Origin: Salinicola endophyticus
GTDB taxonomy: Bacteria > Pseudomonadota > Gammaproteobacteria > Pseudomonadales > Halomonadaceae
Reading direction: 5' to 3'
Assembly (NCBI RefSeq): GCF_003206575.1
Contig: NZ_PZJO01000004.1
Span: 211,735 to 275,734, forward strand
Length of the DNA stretch: 64,000 nucleotides
The notes under the pieces are model-generated. The model searched no databases and was not told the origin of the DNA. It worked only from the letters and a program-made list of their open reading frames with translations. The position numbers were made by a program, and so were the translations under genes. Positions 55,809 to 63,703 of this stretch are shown in pieces (within the stretch, counting starts at the first letter, position 1; each line of letters opens with the position of its first letter).

Positions 55809-56477
55809 ATGCACCAGCGAGAGATGCAGAACCTGCTGACGCCGCCGGTCGCGGCAGGCGCGGAGGACGAGGGCTGGCTGACGAGTTACCTGGATGTGCT
55901 CACGCTGCTGCTGACGCTGTTCGTGCTGCTGCTGTCGCTCATCCCCCGGGGGGAGTCGCAGGCCACCCAGGCCGGGGGCAAGAACACCGCGGCCAGTGTC
56001 TCGTCCCCGTCGGGCCTGAAGCCGCTCAACGACGGTCTCGACCCTCGGCTGGCGGGGATCAAGATACCGGGTGTACACGTGATGAAGGGGCAGCAGGGGA
56101 TCACGCTGCGGATCGACGACGACCTGCTGTTCCCCAGCGGCAGGGCGACGCTGACCGCGGGAGGACGTGATGTGCTCGCCAGCCTGGTCGCTGATCTCGA
56201 GGCTTTCGAGGGCGAGATATCGGTGGAAGGACATACCGACGACGTGCCGATCTCGACGCCGCGCTTCCCCTCCAACTGGGATCTCTCCGCTGCGCGGGCG
56301 ATCGCCGTGGTGCGCTATCTGGCCGCGAGGGGGATCGCGGATACCCGCCTGCGGGCGATCGGCTACGGTGCTACCCGTCCGACCGCTGACAATGCCACGG
56401 CGGCGGGCCGCGCCGCCAACCGCCGCGTCGATATCCTGTTGCACCGGCCGGTCGCCGGCTCGGCTGCGGCTAGATGA
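55809..56477 (+). CDS. MotB-like OmpA-domain protein
   Basis: A protein of 222 residues. One membrane helix at about 25-45 carries the ion-binding Asp (TSYLDVLTLLLTLFVLLLSL). A periplasmic OmpA/MotB peptidoglycan-binding domain lies at about 110-215 (VEGHTDDVPI, NWDLSAARAIAVVRYL, GYGATRP). It is shorter than housekeeping MotB (about 300 residues). It starts four bases after the MotA-like stop. Its end overlaps the convergent LysR gene by eight bases. It could be a second stator or a non-flagellar energiser. Confidence 0.82.
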   Translation: MHQREMQNLLTPPVAAGAEDEGWLTSYLDVLTLLLTLFVLLLSLIPRGESQATQAGGKNTAASVSSPSGLKPLNDGLDPRLAGIKIPGVHVMKGQQGITLRIDDDLLFPSGRATLTAGGRDVLASLVADLEAFEGEISVEGHTDDVPISTPRFPSNWDLSAARAIAVVRYLAARGIADTRLRAIGYGATRPTADNATAAGRAANRRVDILLHRPVAGSAAAR

Positions 56478-57375
56478 GCCCCGTTTCGTGGCGCAGGCGC
56501 GACTGAATCAGGTCGACGAAGGCGCGGGCGCGGGCGGTGATGCCGTGGCGATCAGGGTGAATGGCGATCACCTCCAGCGGCGCCGGGGCGAGATCGAGGT
56601 CGAGCGGCACCAGCTCGCCGGCATCGATCCAGGCCTGGCAGAAATGGCGCGGAATGATCGCAAAACCGATGCCCGCCCTGGCCCCCGCGATCAGCAGGGT
56701 GCTGCTGTCGACGCGATAGCGGGCAGGGACCTTGAGCGAGATCGGACGGCCCGAGTCGTCGATGAAGTGCCATGGGTTCGCTTCCAGGGCGGTCAGCGTC
56801 GACAGGCAGGGTAGTACGGAGAGCTCCCGCACCGAGCTGGGACGTCCATGCTCGGCGATCACGCGCGGTGCGGCGACCACGACGCTCTCCATCGTCACCA
56901 GTGAGCGCACCACCATGGCGCTGTCGGCGAGCCTGCCCCGGTGGTAGCTGATCGAGACATCGACCTCGCGTTTGACCGGATCCAGCGGTGCCATGCTGGT
57001 GATGCAGTCGAGATGGATGCCGGGATGCGCTGCCACGAATTCCGCCACGCAGTCGTTGAGCCAGCGCACCGCGAACTCGGAGGGGATCGCCACGGTCACC
57101 TTGCCGCTCAAGGTGTCGTCGCGGCCGTCCAGCTCATGCGAAAGCTCCTCCAGGGCGGCGATCAGATGATGCGCGCGCTCGTGCAGGCGGCGGCCATCCG
57201 GCGTCAGGCGCAGGTGACGTGTGTTACGCAGCACCAGCGGCTGGGCGAGTTCGCTCTCGAACTGGGCGAGCTGGCGCGCCACCGTCGATTTAGGCACGCC
57301 GAGCGCTTTCGAGGCGGCGAGTATCGAGCCCTGCTCGGCAACGCTGACGAAGATTCTGAGATGGTTGAGGTTCAT
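56470..57375 (-). CDS. LysR-family transcriptional regulator
   Basis: A protein of 301 residues with an N-terminal winged HTH (about 3-60; LAASKALGVPKSTVARQLAQFE) and a type-2 periplasmic-binding-like effector domain. It is divergent from the AceE-homologue gene, 140 bases apart, the standard layout for control of that gene. The effector is unknown, perhaps a 2-oxo acid. I start at 57375 (MNLNHLRIF). The frame runs on to 57828 but overlaps the divergent gene. Confidence 0.88.
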   Translation of the reverse strand: MNLNHLRIFVSVAEQGSILAASKALGVPKSTVARQLAQFESELAQPLVLRNTRHLRLTPDGRRLHERAHHLIAALEELSHELDGRDDTLSGKVTVAIPSEFAVRWLNDCVAEFVAAHPGIHLDCITSMAPLDPVKREVDVSISYHRGRLADSAMVVRSLVTMESVVVAAPRVIAEHGRPSSVRELSVLPCLSTLTALEANPWHFIDDSGRPISLKVPARYRVDSSTLLIAGARAGIGFAIIPRHFCQAWIDAGELVPLDLDLAPAPLEVIAIHPDRHGITARARAFVDLIQSRLRHETGLI

Positions 57376-57515
57376 GATCCTGAATTCGGGAAACTGTTTC
57401 CTGACGCCCCGCATTGAGCGCGGGGAAGCGGCGACCCTAAGGTACTCGCCATTCCCGGGGCCGGCGACAGCGCAGCAGCGCGTCACCGGCGGGTCGTCAC
57501 AGGAGGCAGAGCAGC

Positions 57516-60206
57516 ATGAACAGTATCGTCGATCGGGACCCCACCGAAACCGAAGAGTGGACGGATGCACTGACATCCCTGATTCGCGTCGGCGGTGAGG
57601 CGCGGGCGCGTTTCGTGATGGGCAAGCTTTTGGAGAACCCCGCGCTGGCCTTGCGCCGGGAAGCGCTCGAGACGCCGCACCGCAACACCATCGGTAGACG
57701 CGACCAGCCGGTCTATCCCGGTGATCTGGCGCTGGAGCGCAAGCTGCGTTCCGCCATTCGCTGGAACAGCGTGGCGATGGTGGTGCGGGCCAACGCCAAG
57801 GACAAGAGCCTCGGCGGGCACCTGGCAAGCTACATGTCCAGCGCCACGCTCTACGAGGTAGGGTTCAATCACTTCTTCCGCGCCCGCTCCGAGCGCTTCG
57901 CCGGCGATCTGGTCTACTTTCAGGGCCATATCGCGCCGGGTATCTATGCCCGCTCCTTTCTCGAAGGGCGCTTCGATCAAGCGCGACTCGACAACTTCCG
58001 CCAGGAGGTCTGCGGCAGCGGGCTCTCCTCCTATCCGCACCCTTATCTGATGCCGGACTACTGGCAGTTCTCCACCGTCTCGATGGGGCTGGGGCCGATC
58101 CAGGCAATTTATCAGGCGCGCCTGATGAAGTATCTCGATCAGCGCGAGCTGTCGCCGCTCGAACAGCGCAAGGTCTGGGCCTTTCTCGGTGACGGCGAGT
58201 GCGACGAGCCCGAAGCCATGGGCGCGCTCAACGTTGCCAGCCGTGAGCGCCTCGACAATCTGATCTTCGTGGTCAACTGCAATCTGCAGCGACTCGATGG
58301 CCCGGTGCGCGGCAACGGCAGTGTCATGCGCGAGCTGGAACGCGCGTTCAAGGGGGCCGGCTGGCGCGTGATCAAAGTGGTCTGGGGCAGCGGCTGGGAT
58401 GCGCTGCTCGCAGCCGATCACGACGGCCTGCTCGGTCGGCGCATGGATGAGGCGGTGGATGGCGAGTATCAGAACTTCAAGGCGCAGGGTGGGGCCTACA
58501 CCCGGGAGAAGTTCTTCGGCAAGTACGCCGAGCTCGCCGAGCGTGTCGCCTCGCTGTCGGATACCGACATCCATAACCTGACCCGCGGCGGACACGACCC
58601 CGAGAAGGTCTACGCCGCCTACCACGCCGCCGTGCGCAGCGATGACGGCCGTCCCACGGTGATCCTCGCCCATACCGTCAAGGGGTATGGCATGGGCAGC
58701 GAGCACGGCGAGGCCGACATGGAGGCGCACAACATCAAGACGATGAGCGGCGATGGGCTGCGTGCACTGCGCGAGCGCTTCGAACTGCCCATCGACGATG
58801 CGGCGCTCGACAGCGGGATACGCGACGGCACGGGCATGCCCTACTATCGGCCGGCGGCGGACAGCCCCGAAATGCGTTATCTGCACGCGCGCCGGACCGA
58901 ACTCGGTGGCTATCTGCCCGCCCGCGAGGCGCGTGTCGAGGCGCTGAGCATTCCCGCGTTGGACGACCGCATCTTTGCCACCCAGACCTGCGGCAGCGGT
59001 GAGCGCAAGCTCTCCACGACCATGTCCTTCGTGCGTGTGCTGAGCGGTCTGGTGAAACACCGGTCGCTGGGTTCCCGGGTCGTGCCGATCATTCCCGACG
59101 AGGCGCGTACCTTCGGCATGGAGGGGCTCTTCCGGCAGCTCGGTATCTACGCCCCCGAAGGGCAGAAATACGAACCCGCCGATGCCGGGCAGATCATGTT
59201 CTACCGTGAGGATCGCAGCGGGCAGATCCTCGAGGAGGGGATCACCGAGGCCGGGGCGATGTCGTCCTGGATCGCCGCGGCCACGGCGTACGCCAACCAC
59301 GGCACGCCGCTGATCCCGTTCTATGTCTACTACGCCATGTTCGGCTTCCAGCGCATCGGCGATCTGGCCTGGGCCGCCGGTGACATGCTCTGTCGCGGCT
59401 TCATGGTCGGTGGCACTGCAGGGCGTACCACGATCAACGGCGAAGGGTTGCAGCATCAGGATGGCCATAGTCATCTGTTCGCCTCCGTCATCCCCAACTG
59501 TCGCAGCTACGATCCCACCTATGCCCACGAGGTGGCGGTCATCGTGCGCCACGGGCTGGTGGAGATGGTCGAGCGCCAGCGGGATGTCTTCTTCTACCTG
59601 ACGGTGATGAACGAGAACTACGTGCACCCCGCCATGCCGGCAGGCTGCGAGGAGGGGATCGTTCGCGGTCTCTATCTGCTCGACGAGGACGACGCCACCG
59701 CCGACGATCGCCCGCGGGCCCAGCTACTGGGCAGCGGTGCCATCCTGCGCGAGGTCGAGGCGGCGGCGTGGATGCTGCGCAACGAATACGGTGTCGCCGC
59801 GGATGTCTGGAGTGCGACGAGCTTCAACGAGCTACGCCGCGAGGCGCTGGCCTACGACCGCCGGCGATTTCTGGCCCCCGGCCAGGCGCTCGACAAGCCC
59901 TGGGTCACCCGTCAGTTGGCAGCACGCGCCGGACCGGTGATCGCCGCCAGCGATGCCATCCGTCTCTACGCCGACCAGATCCGTGCCTGGGTGCCGAGTG
60001 ACTACCACGTGCTGGGGACCGACGGCTTCGGCCGCTCGGACACCCGCGAGGCGCTGCGCGACTTCTTCGAGGTCGATCGTCATCACGTCGTCGTGCTCAC
60101 GCTCTCGGCGCTGGTCGAGCGGGACGAACTGGCCCCCGAGGTCGTCGTCGAGGCCATGTCCCGCTATGGCCTCGACACCGCGACTCCGAACCCCTGGGAG
60201 TGCTGA
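57516..60206 (+). CDS. homodimeric pyruvate-dehydrogenase-type E1 (AceE/MdeB-like)
   Basis: A protein of 896 residues, full length for the AceE family. The thiamine-diphosphate motif starts GDGECDEPEA near residue 226 and closes with NCN near 254-256. Conserved AceE blocks are VYPGDLALERKLRSAIRWN and INGEGLQHQDGHSH. It decarboxylates a 2-oxo acid. Such second copies include MdeB, which uses 2-oxobutyrate from methionine or threonine breakdown. No lipoyl E2 or E3 gene follows, only the small E3-binding-domain protein. Control is probably by the divergent LysR regulator. AGGAGG lies upstream of the ATG. Confidence 0.85.
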   Translation: MNSIVDRDPTETEEWTDALTSLIRVGGEARARFVMGKLLENPALALRREALETPHRNTIGRRDQPVYPGDLALERKLRSAIRWNSVAMVVRANAKDKSLGGHLASYMSSATLYEVGFNHFFRARSERFAGDLVYFQGHIAPGIYARSFLEGRFDQARLDNFRQEVCGSGLSSYPHPYLMPDYWQFSTVSMGLGPIQAIYQARLMKYLDQRELSPLEQRKVWAFLGDGECDEPEAMGALNVASRERLDNLIFVVNCNLQRLDGPVRGNGSVMRELERAFKGAGWRVIKVVWGSGWDALLAADHDGLLGRRMDEAVDGEYQNFKAQGGAYTREKFFGKYAELAERVASLSDTDIHNLTRGGHDPEKVYAAYHAAVRSDDGRPTVILAHTVKGYGMGSEHGEADMEAHNIKTMSGDGLRALRERFELPIDDAALDSGIRDGTGMPYYRPAADSPEMRYLHARRTELGGYLPAREARVEALSIPALDDRIFATQTCGSGERKLSTTMSFVRVLSGLVKHRSLGSRVVPIIPDEARTFGMEGLFRQLGIYAPEGQKYEPADAGQIMFYREDRSGQILEEGITEAGAMSSWIAAATAYANHGTPLIPFYVYYAMFGFQRIGDLAWAAGDMLCRGFMVGGTAGRTTINGEGLQHQDGHSHLFASVIPNCRSYDPTYAHEVAVIVRHGLVEMVERQRDVFFYLTVMNENYVHPAMPAGCEEGIVRGLYLLDEDDATADDRPRAQLLGSGAILREVEAAAWMLRNEYGVAADVWSATSFNELRREALAYDRRRFLAPGQALDKPWVTRQLAARAGPVIAASDAIRLYADQIRAWVPSDYHVLGTDGFGRSDTREALRDFFEVDRHHVVVLTLSALVERDELAPEVVVEAMSRYGLDTATPNPWEC

Positions 60207-60210
60207 GGTG

Positions 60211-60423
60211 ATGCGCAGTGATTTCGCCAGCGTTGGCAGCGCAGGTGCCCGCGCGGATCGTTGCGTGCATGCCTGTCCTGCCGTGCGCAAGCGTGCCCGG
60301 TTGCTCGGTCTCTCGCTCGCGGCGATCCGCGGCAGCGGGCGCAAGGGACGCATCACGCCGGCAGACGTGGAGCGCTACGCCGCCGCTGGGGCGCCGGACT
60401 CGAAGGCGCGCCCCGGTGACTGA
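60211..60423 (+). CDS. stand-alone E3/E1-binding (peripheral subunit-binding) domain protein
   Basis: A protein of 70 residues. The core ACPAVRKRARLLGLSLAAI followed by GSGRKGRITPADVERYAA is a peripheral subunit-binding domain, normally found inside E2 acyltransferases. Here there is no lipoyl domain before it and no catalytic domain after it. It starts four bases after the AceE-homologue stop, with TGAGGTG as a short Shine-Dalgarno, so the two are coupled. It may tether this E1 to the shared E2/E3 core, or be a remnant of an E2 gene. Confidence 0.75.
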   Translation: MRSDFASVGSAGARADRCVHACPAVRKRARLLGLSLAAIRGSGRKGRITPADVERYAAAGAPDSKARPGD

Positions 60424-60489
60424 GCACGGTAGGGCAGTGACGCCTTCGTTGGGGCAGCCGTTCAGCGTCTGCCGCTGGCCAGTCGACGT

Positions 60490-60837
60490 TCAACCGAGCA
60501 TCGGTCTGACCAGGGTCATCACGCCGAAGGTGGCGACACCGACGATCACCGGCAGGCCCAGTGATCGGGTTCGCCGCCAGGTCAGCAGTGTGGCGGCGAG
60601 CCCGACGAGCGTGGCGATCCAGCCCGTGGCGTCAGGCACCCTCGGCACCAGCGATACCCCCAGCACGGCGGCGATCATCATCGGCCCGAGCACGCCGAGC
60701 CATGCCGGCATCGACTCCGTGCCCGCACGCTCGCGGGAGTGGCGCAGTCGGCGCTGCATCCAGAGCAGCGGCAGCAGCCGGATGAGGTAGGTGCCGAGGG
60801 CGCCGGCGAGCAGGGCGATCCAGAGTTCGACACTCAT
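60490..60837 (-). CDS. azlD: AzlD-family branched-chain amino acid export subunit
   Basis: A protein of 115 residues with four predicted membrane helices. GALGTYLIRLLPLLWMQRRL and the polar PAWLGVLGPMMIAAVLGV segment are typical of AzlD. The small subunit pairs with AzlC to export branched-chain or related amino acids. Its ATG overlaps the azlC stop by four bases. GGAG lies upstream. Confidence 0.88.
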   Translation of the reverse strand: MSVELWIALLAGALGTYLIRLLPLLWMQRRLRHSRERAGTESMPAWLGVLGPMMIAAVLGVSLVPRVPDATGWIATLVGLAATLLTWRRTRSLGLPVIVGVATFGVMTLVRPMLG

Positions 60838-61562
60838 CGATGAGCTCCCGGCAGGCGCGGGGCCCGCAGTGTGAAGAAGCAGAGACCGCCGAGGGCTGCC
60901 GCCAGCGGGATACCGACGTTGGCCAGACCGCCCAGGGTGAAGGCCAGCGCTGCGGCGATGCAGACACACAGCGCCAGCGCCCAGCGCGGTGAGGTGAAAC
61001 GCGGCACCACCAGCACCAGGAAGAGCGCGGGCAGGGCGAAGGGCATCACCTCGCCGAGCAGTGGCCACTGCGCCATCAGCCACTCCCCGGCGATGGCACC
61101 GAGCAGCGAGCCGGCGATCCAGCTCAGCCAGGCGAGCAGCGCCGCGCCGCAGAACCAGCCGACCCGCTGGCGCTCGGCGAGCTGAGGCAGGCGGGCGTGG
61201 GCCAGGGCGAAGACCTGATCGGTCAAGCCATGCATCAGCCAGGGCCACCAGCGGCTCGGCGGCAGCCACGGGGCGAGGTTGGGCGCATAGACGACGTGGC
61301 GCAGGTTGATCAGCAGGGTCATGGCCACTGCAAGCCACAGCGGCGCGCCGCCGGCCACCATGCCCACGAACACGAACTGCGAGGCGCCGGCATAGATCAG
61401 GGCCGAGATCGCCAGCGTCTCCAGGCTGCTGAAGCCGGCCTGGGTGGCGACCAGCCCGAATGAGACAGCGACCGGGATATAGCCACTCAGCAGTGGCAGC
61501 GAGTCGCGCACGCCCCCCAGCCAGGCAGGGGCGGTGGATGTGGCGAGGTCGTGATCAGACAT
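60834..61562 (-). CDS. azlC: AzlC-family branched-chain amino acid export permease
   Basis: A protein of 242 residues with several membrane helices. Characteristic stretches are DSLPLLSGYIPVAVSFGLVA, ALIYAGASQFVFVGM and LLINLRHVVYAPNLAPW. It forms the exporter with AzlD. It starts at 61562 (MSDHDLATS), overlapping the regulator's end by eight bases, so regulator, azlC and azlD form one operon. The substrate could also be methionine or an analogue. Confidence 0.88.
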   Translation of the reverse strand: MSDHDLATSTAPAWLGGVRDSLPLLSGYIPVAVSFGLVATQAGFSSLETLAISALIYAGASQFVFVGMVAGGAPLWLAVAMTLLINLRHVVYAPNLAPWLPPSRWWPWLMHGLTDQVFALAHARLPQLAERQRVGWFCGAALLAWLSWIAGSLLGAIAGEWLMAQWPLLGEVMPFALPALFLVLVVPRFTSPRWALALCVCIAAALAFTLGGLANVGIPLAAALGGLCFFTLRAPRLPGAHR

Positions 61563-62088
61563 GGGCGGCCGGCTCCGGGAGATAGACGATGGTGACCAGC
61601 AGCGCGGCACCGCTGTCGCCGCTGAGATAGGCGTGGGGACGGTCGCTGTCGAAGGTGTAGAGCTCGCCGACGTCGAGCTGGCGGCTCTCTTCCGGCGGCC
61701 CCACCGTCAGGCTGCCCTCGATCAGTTGCACCGTCTCGCGGGTGCCGGCGGTATGTGCCTCGGCTTCGCGCCGGTGGCGCGGGGCGAGGCGCATCAGGTA
61801 GGCATCCACCGGCACGCCGCTGCGGCTCTGCATGATCAGCTGCACGCTGGCGCCGGCATCGTCGACGGCGGCGGCGAGGGGGGCGACCAGGGTGCCGAAG
61901 GGCACGCCGAGCTGGCGCGCCAGCCGCCACAGGGTGTCGAGGGTGGGGTTGCCGTCGCCCTGTTCCAGCCGCGACAGGTTCGATTTGGCGACCTTGGCCT
62001 GGGCCGCCAGCTGCGATAGCGACAGCCCGTGGGACTGGCGCAGCGTCTGCAGATGCTGGCCGAGGATGTGGCGCGAGGCGGCGTCCAT
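61555..62088 (-). CDS. XRE-cupin regulator of the azlCD operon
   Basis: A protein of 177 residues with an N-terminal XRE HTH (about 10-65; LSQLAAQAKVAKSNLSRLEQ) and a C-terminal cupin (about 95-170; LIEGSLTVGPPEESRQLDVG, DSDRPHAYLSG). It is the first gene of the operon with azlC and azlD and probably an autoregulated repressor that senses an amino acid. I start at 62088 with AGGAG eight bases upstream. A pair of tandem inverted repeats about 108 bases upstream is its likely operator. Confidence 0.87.
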   Translation of the reverse strand: MDAASRHILGQHLQTLRQSHGLSLSQLAAQAKVAKSNLSRLEQGDGNPTLDTLWRLARQLGVPFGTLVAPLAAAVDDAGASVQLIMQSRSGVPVDAYLMRLAPRHRREAEAHTAGTRETVQLIEGSLTVGPPEESRQLDVGELYTFDSDRPHAYLSGDSGAALLVTIVYLPEPAAHV

Positions 62089-62501
62089 GGCGGCGGTCTC
62101 CTGAGGGTGTCGTGGTGAGGGACGTCGGATCGAGCGATGTGGCGGGCGGCGTGCCTGCAGCGAGTGTCGCGATCGGAATGGCGTCACACAGGGTTGTTCT
62201 ATTTAAAGAACGTTCTACAAAAGGAACGCTCAGGCGTCAATAGCGCTGTGGCCGCGGGCTGGCGGCGCCGCGGCCGAGCATGGCAGCGGCGGGTATCCTC
62301 TGCGGATCGCGGAAGGGGCGGTGGGGTGGCGCGTCGGGGCGTCGTGGAGAGAACGTTCGGCGTGACGCAATCGGAACACTCGGATTCGCTTTCGGTCGGC
62401 GAGCGGGCAGGGCGCAGGGATATGCTGCGCGGAACAGTCGCTCTCGCCGCTTCATCATCGTGATGCCAAACCGGGAGCGCGCAACCGAGGAGGATTTCCG
62501 C
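62089..62501. other. divergent gap between the azl operon and the dipeptidase gene
   Basis: A 413-base region. It has an AT-rich core at 62190-62230 containing the tandem operator (separate entry). The rest up to the dipeptidase is GC-rich. No GbdR site could be assigned with confidence. Confidence 0.55.
62196..62227. promoter_or_regulatory. tandem operator for the XRE-cupin regulator
   Basis: Two adjoining 16-base inverted repeats: GTTCTATTTAAAGAAC and GTTCTACAAAAGGAAC, that is GTTCT-N6-RGAAC twice with no spacer. The arms are perfect in the first and have one mismatch in the second. They lie in AT-rich DNA upstream of the XRE-cupin-azlCD operon, as expected for a cooperative dimeric repressor site. 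Confidence 0.65.
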
Positions 62502-63479
62502 ATGTCGACGTCATCCGTGCACGACGATGCCATCATCATCGACGGTCTGATCATTGCCAAATGGGACCGCGCCCTGTTCGAGGACATGCGCAAGGGCGGC
62601 CTGACCGCGGCCAACTGCACGGTGTCGGTCTGGGAGGATTTCGAGTCCACCGTCGACAACATCGTCGCCGTCAACCAGCTGATGCGCGACAACGCCGAGC
62701 TGGTGCGCCCGGTGCACACCACCCGCGACATCGCCCGGGCCAAGGAGGAGGGCAAGACCGGCATCATCCTCGGTTTCCAGAACGCTTACGCCTTCGAAGA
62801 CAAGCTGGGCTACATCGAGATCTTCAAGAAGCTCGGCGTGGGCATCACCCAGCTCTGCTACAACACCCAGAACCTGGTCGGTACCGGCTGCTACGAGCGC
62901 GACGGTGGCCTCTCCGGCTACGGCCGCGAGGTGATCGCGGAGATGAACCGGGTCGGCATGATGTGCGATCTCTCCCACGTCGGCTCGAAGACCTCGGAGG
63001 AGATCATCCTCGAGTCGAGCAAGCCGGTCTGCTACTCCCACTGCCTGCCCAGCGGTCTCAAGGAGCACCCGCGCAACAAGTCCGACGAGGAGCTCAAGTT
63101 CATCGCCGACCACGGCGGTTTCGTCGGGGTGACCATGTTCACGCCCTTCCTCAAGGCCGGCGTCAACGCCACCGTCGAGGATTACGTCGAAGCGATCGTC
63201 TACATCATGAACATCGTCGGCGAGGATGCCATCGGCATCGGTACCGACTTCACCCAAGGCCAGGACGAAGCCTTCTTCGAGTGGCTGACCCACGACAAGG
63301 GCTACGCCCGCCGTCTGACCCGCTTCGGTGAGATCATCAATCCCAAGGGCATCCGCACCATCGGCGAGTTCCCCAACCTGACCCAGGCGCTGCTGGACCA
63401 CGGCCTGTCCGAGCCGGTGGTGCGCAAGATCATGGGGGAGAACTGGGTGCGGACGTTGCGCGACGTCTGGGGCGAGTGA
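62502..63479 (+). CDS. membrane (renal-type) dipeptidase of the dimethylglycine/betaine catabolic locus
   Basis: A protein of 325 residues, a zinc amidohydrolase of the M19 renal dipeptidase family. Segments include IIIDGLIIAKWDR, GIILGFQN, LTQ-type GVGITQLCYNTQN, MMCDLSHVGSKTSEE (metal His) and PVCYSHCLPSGL. Unusually for the family, the first HxD pair is replaced by IIDGLIIAKW, as in the dipeptidase-like proteins encoded next to dgcA/dgcB in pseudomonads. The next gene is also of that operon. GAGGAGG lies upstream of the ATG. Confidence 0.82.
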   Translation: MSTSSVHDDAIIIDGLIIAKWDRALFEDMRKGGLTAANCTVSVWEDFESTVDNIVAVNQLMRDNAELVRPVHTTRDIARAKEEGKTGIILGFQNAYAFEDKLGYIEIFKKLGVGITQLCYNTQNLVGTGCYERDGGLSGYGREVIAEMNRVGMMCDLSHVGSKTSEEIILESSKPVCYSHCLPSGLKEHPRNKSDEELKFIADHGGFVGVTMFTPFLKAGVNATVEDYVEAIVYIMNIVGEDAIGIGTDFTQGQDEAFFEWLTHDKGYARRLTRFGEIINPKGIRTIGEFPNLTQALLDHGLSEPVVRKIMGENWVRTLRDVWGE

Positions 63480-63703
63480 GCCACCGAGCCTATTACGCTC
63501 GCGGGCGCGTTGTTGCGAATTGGGTCGCCATGCTCATGAACAAACACGTTCACTCCGCTGGCTCCCCAATCCGCGCCTACCGCCCGCTTCGCTCATGACG
63601 GCTCCGCAAGGCCCGCGGAGTCGGCTGGAGGCCCCAAGCCATCATTCTGCGCTTAGCCTGCGGCTGGAAGCGCCGCTCAAGAACAACTTCAGAGGTAATC
63701 GAT

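Noticed and set aside
57483-59627. A 714-codon minus-strand open frame opposite the AceE homologue
   Set aside because: Antisense shadow. The plus strand has the thiamine motif, correct length and ribosome site.
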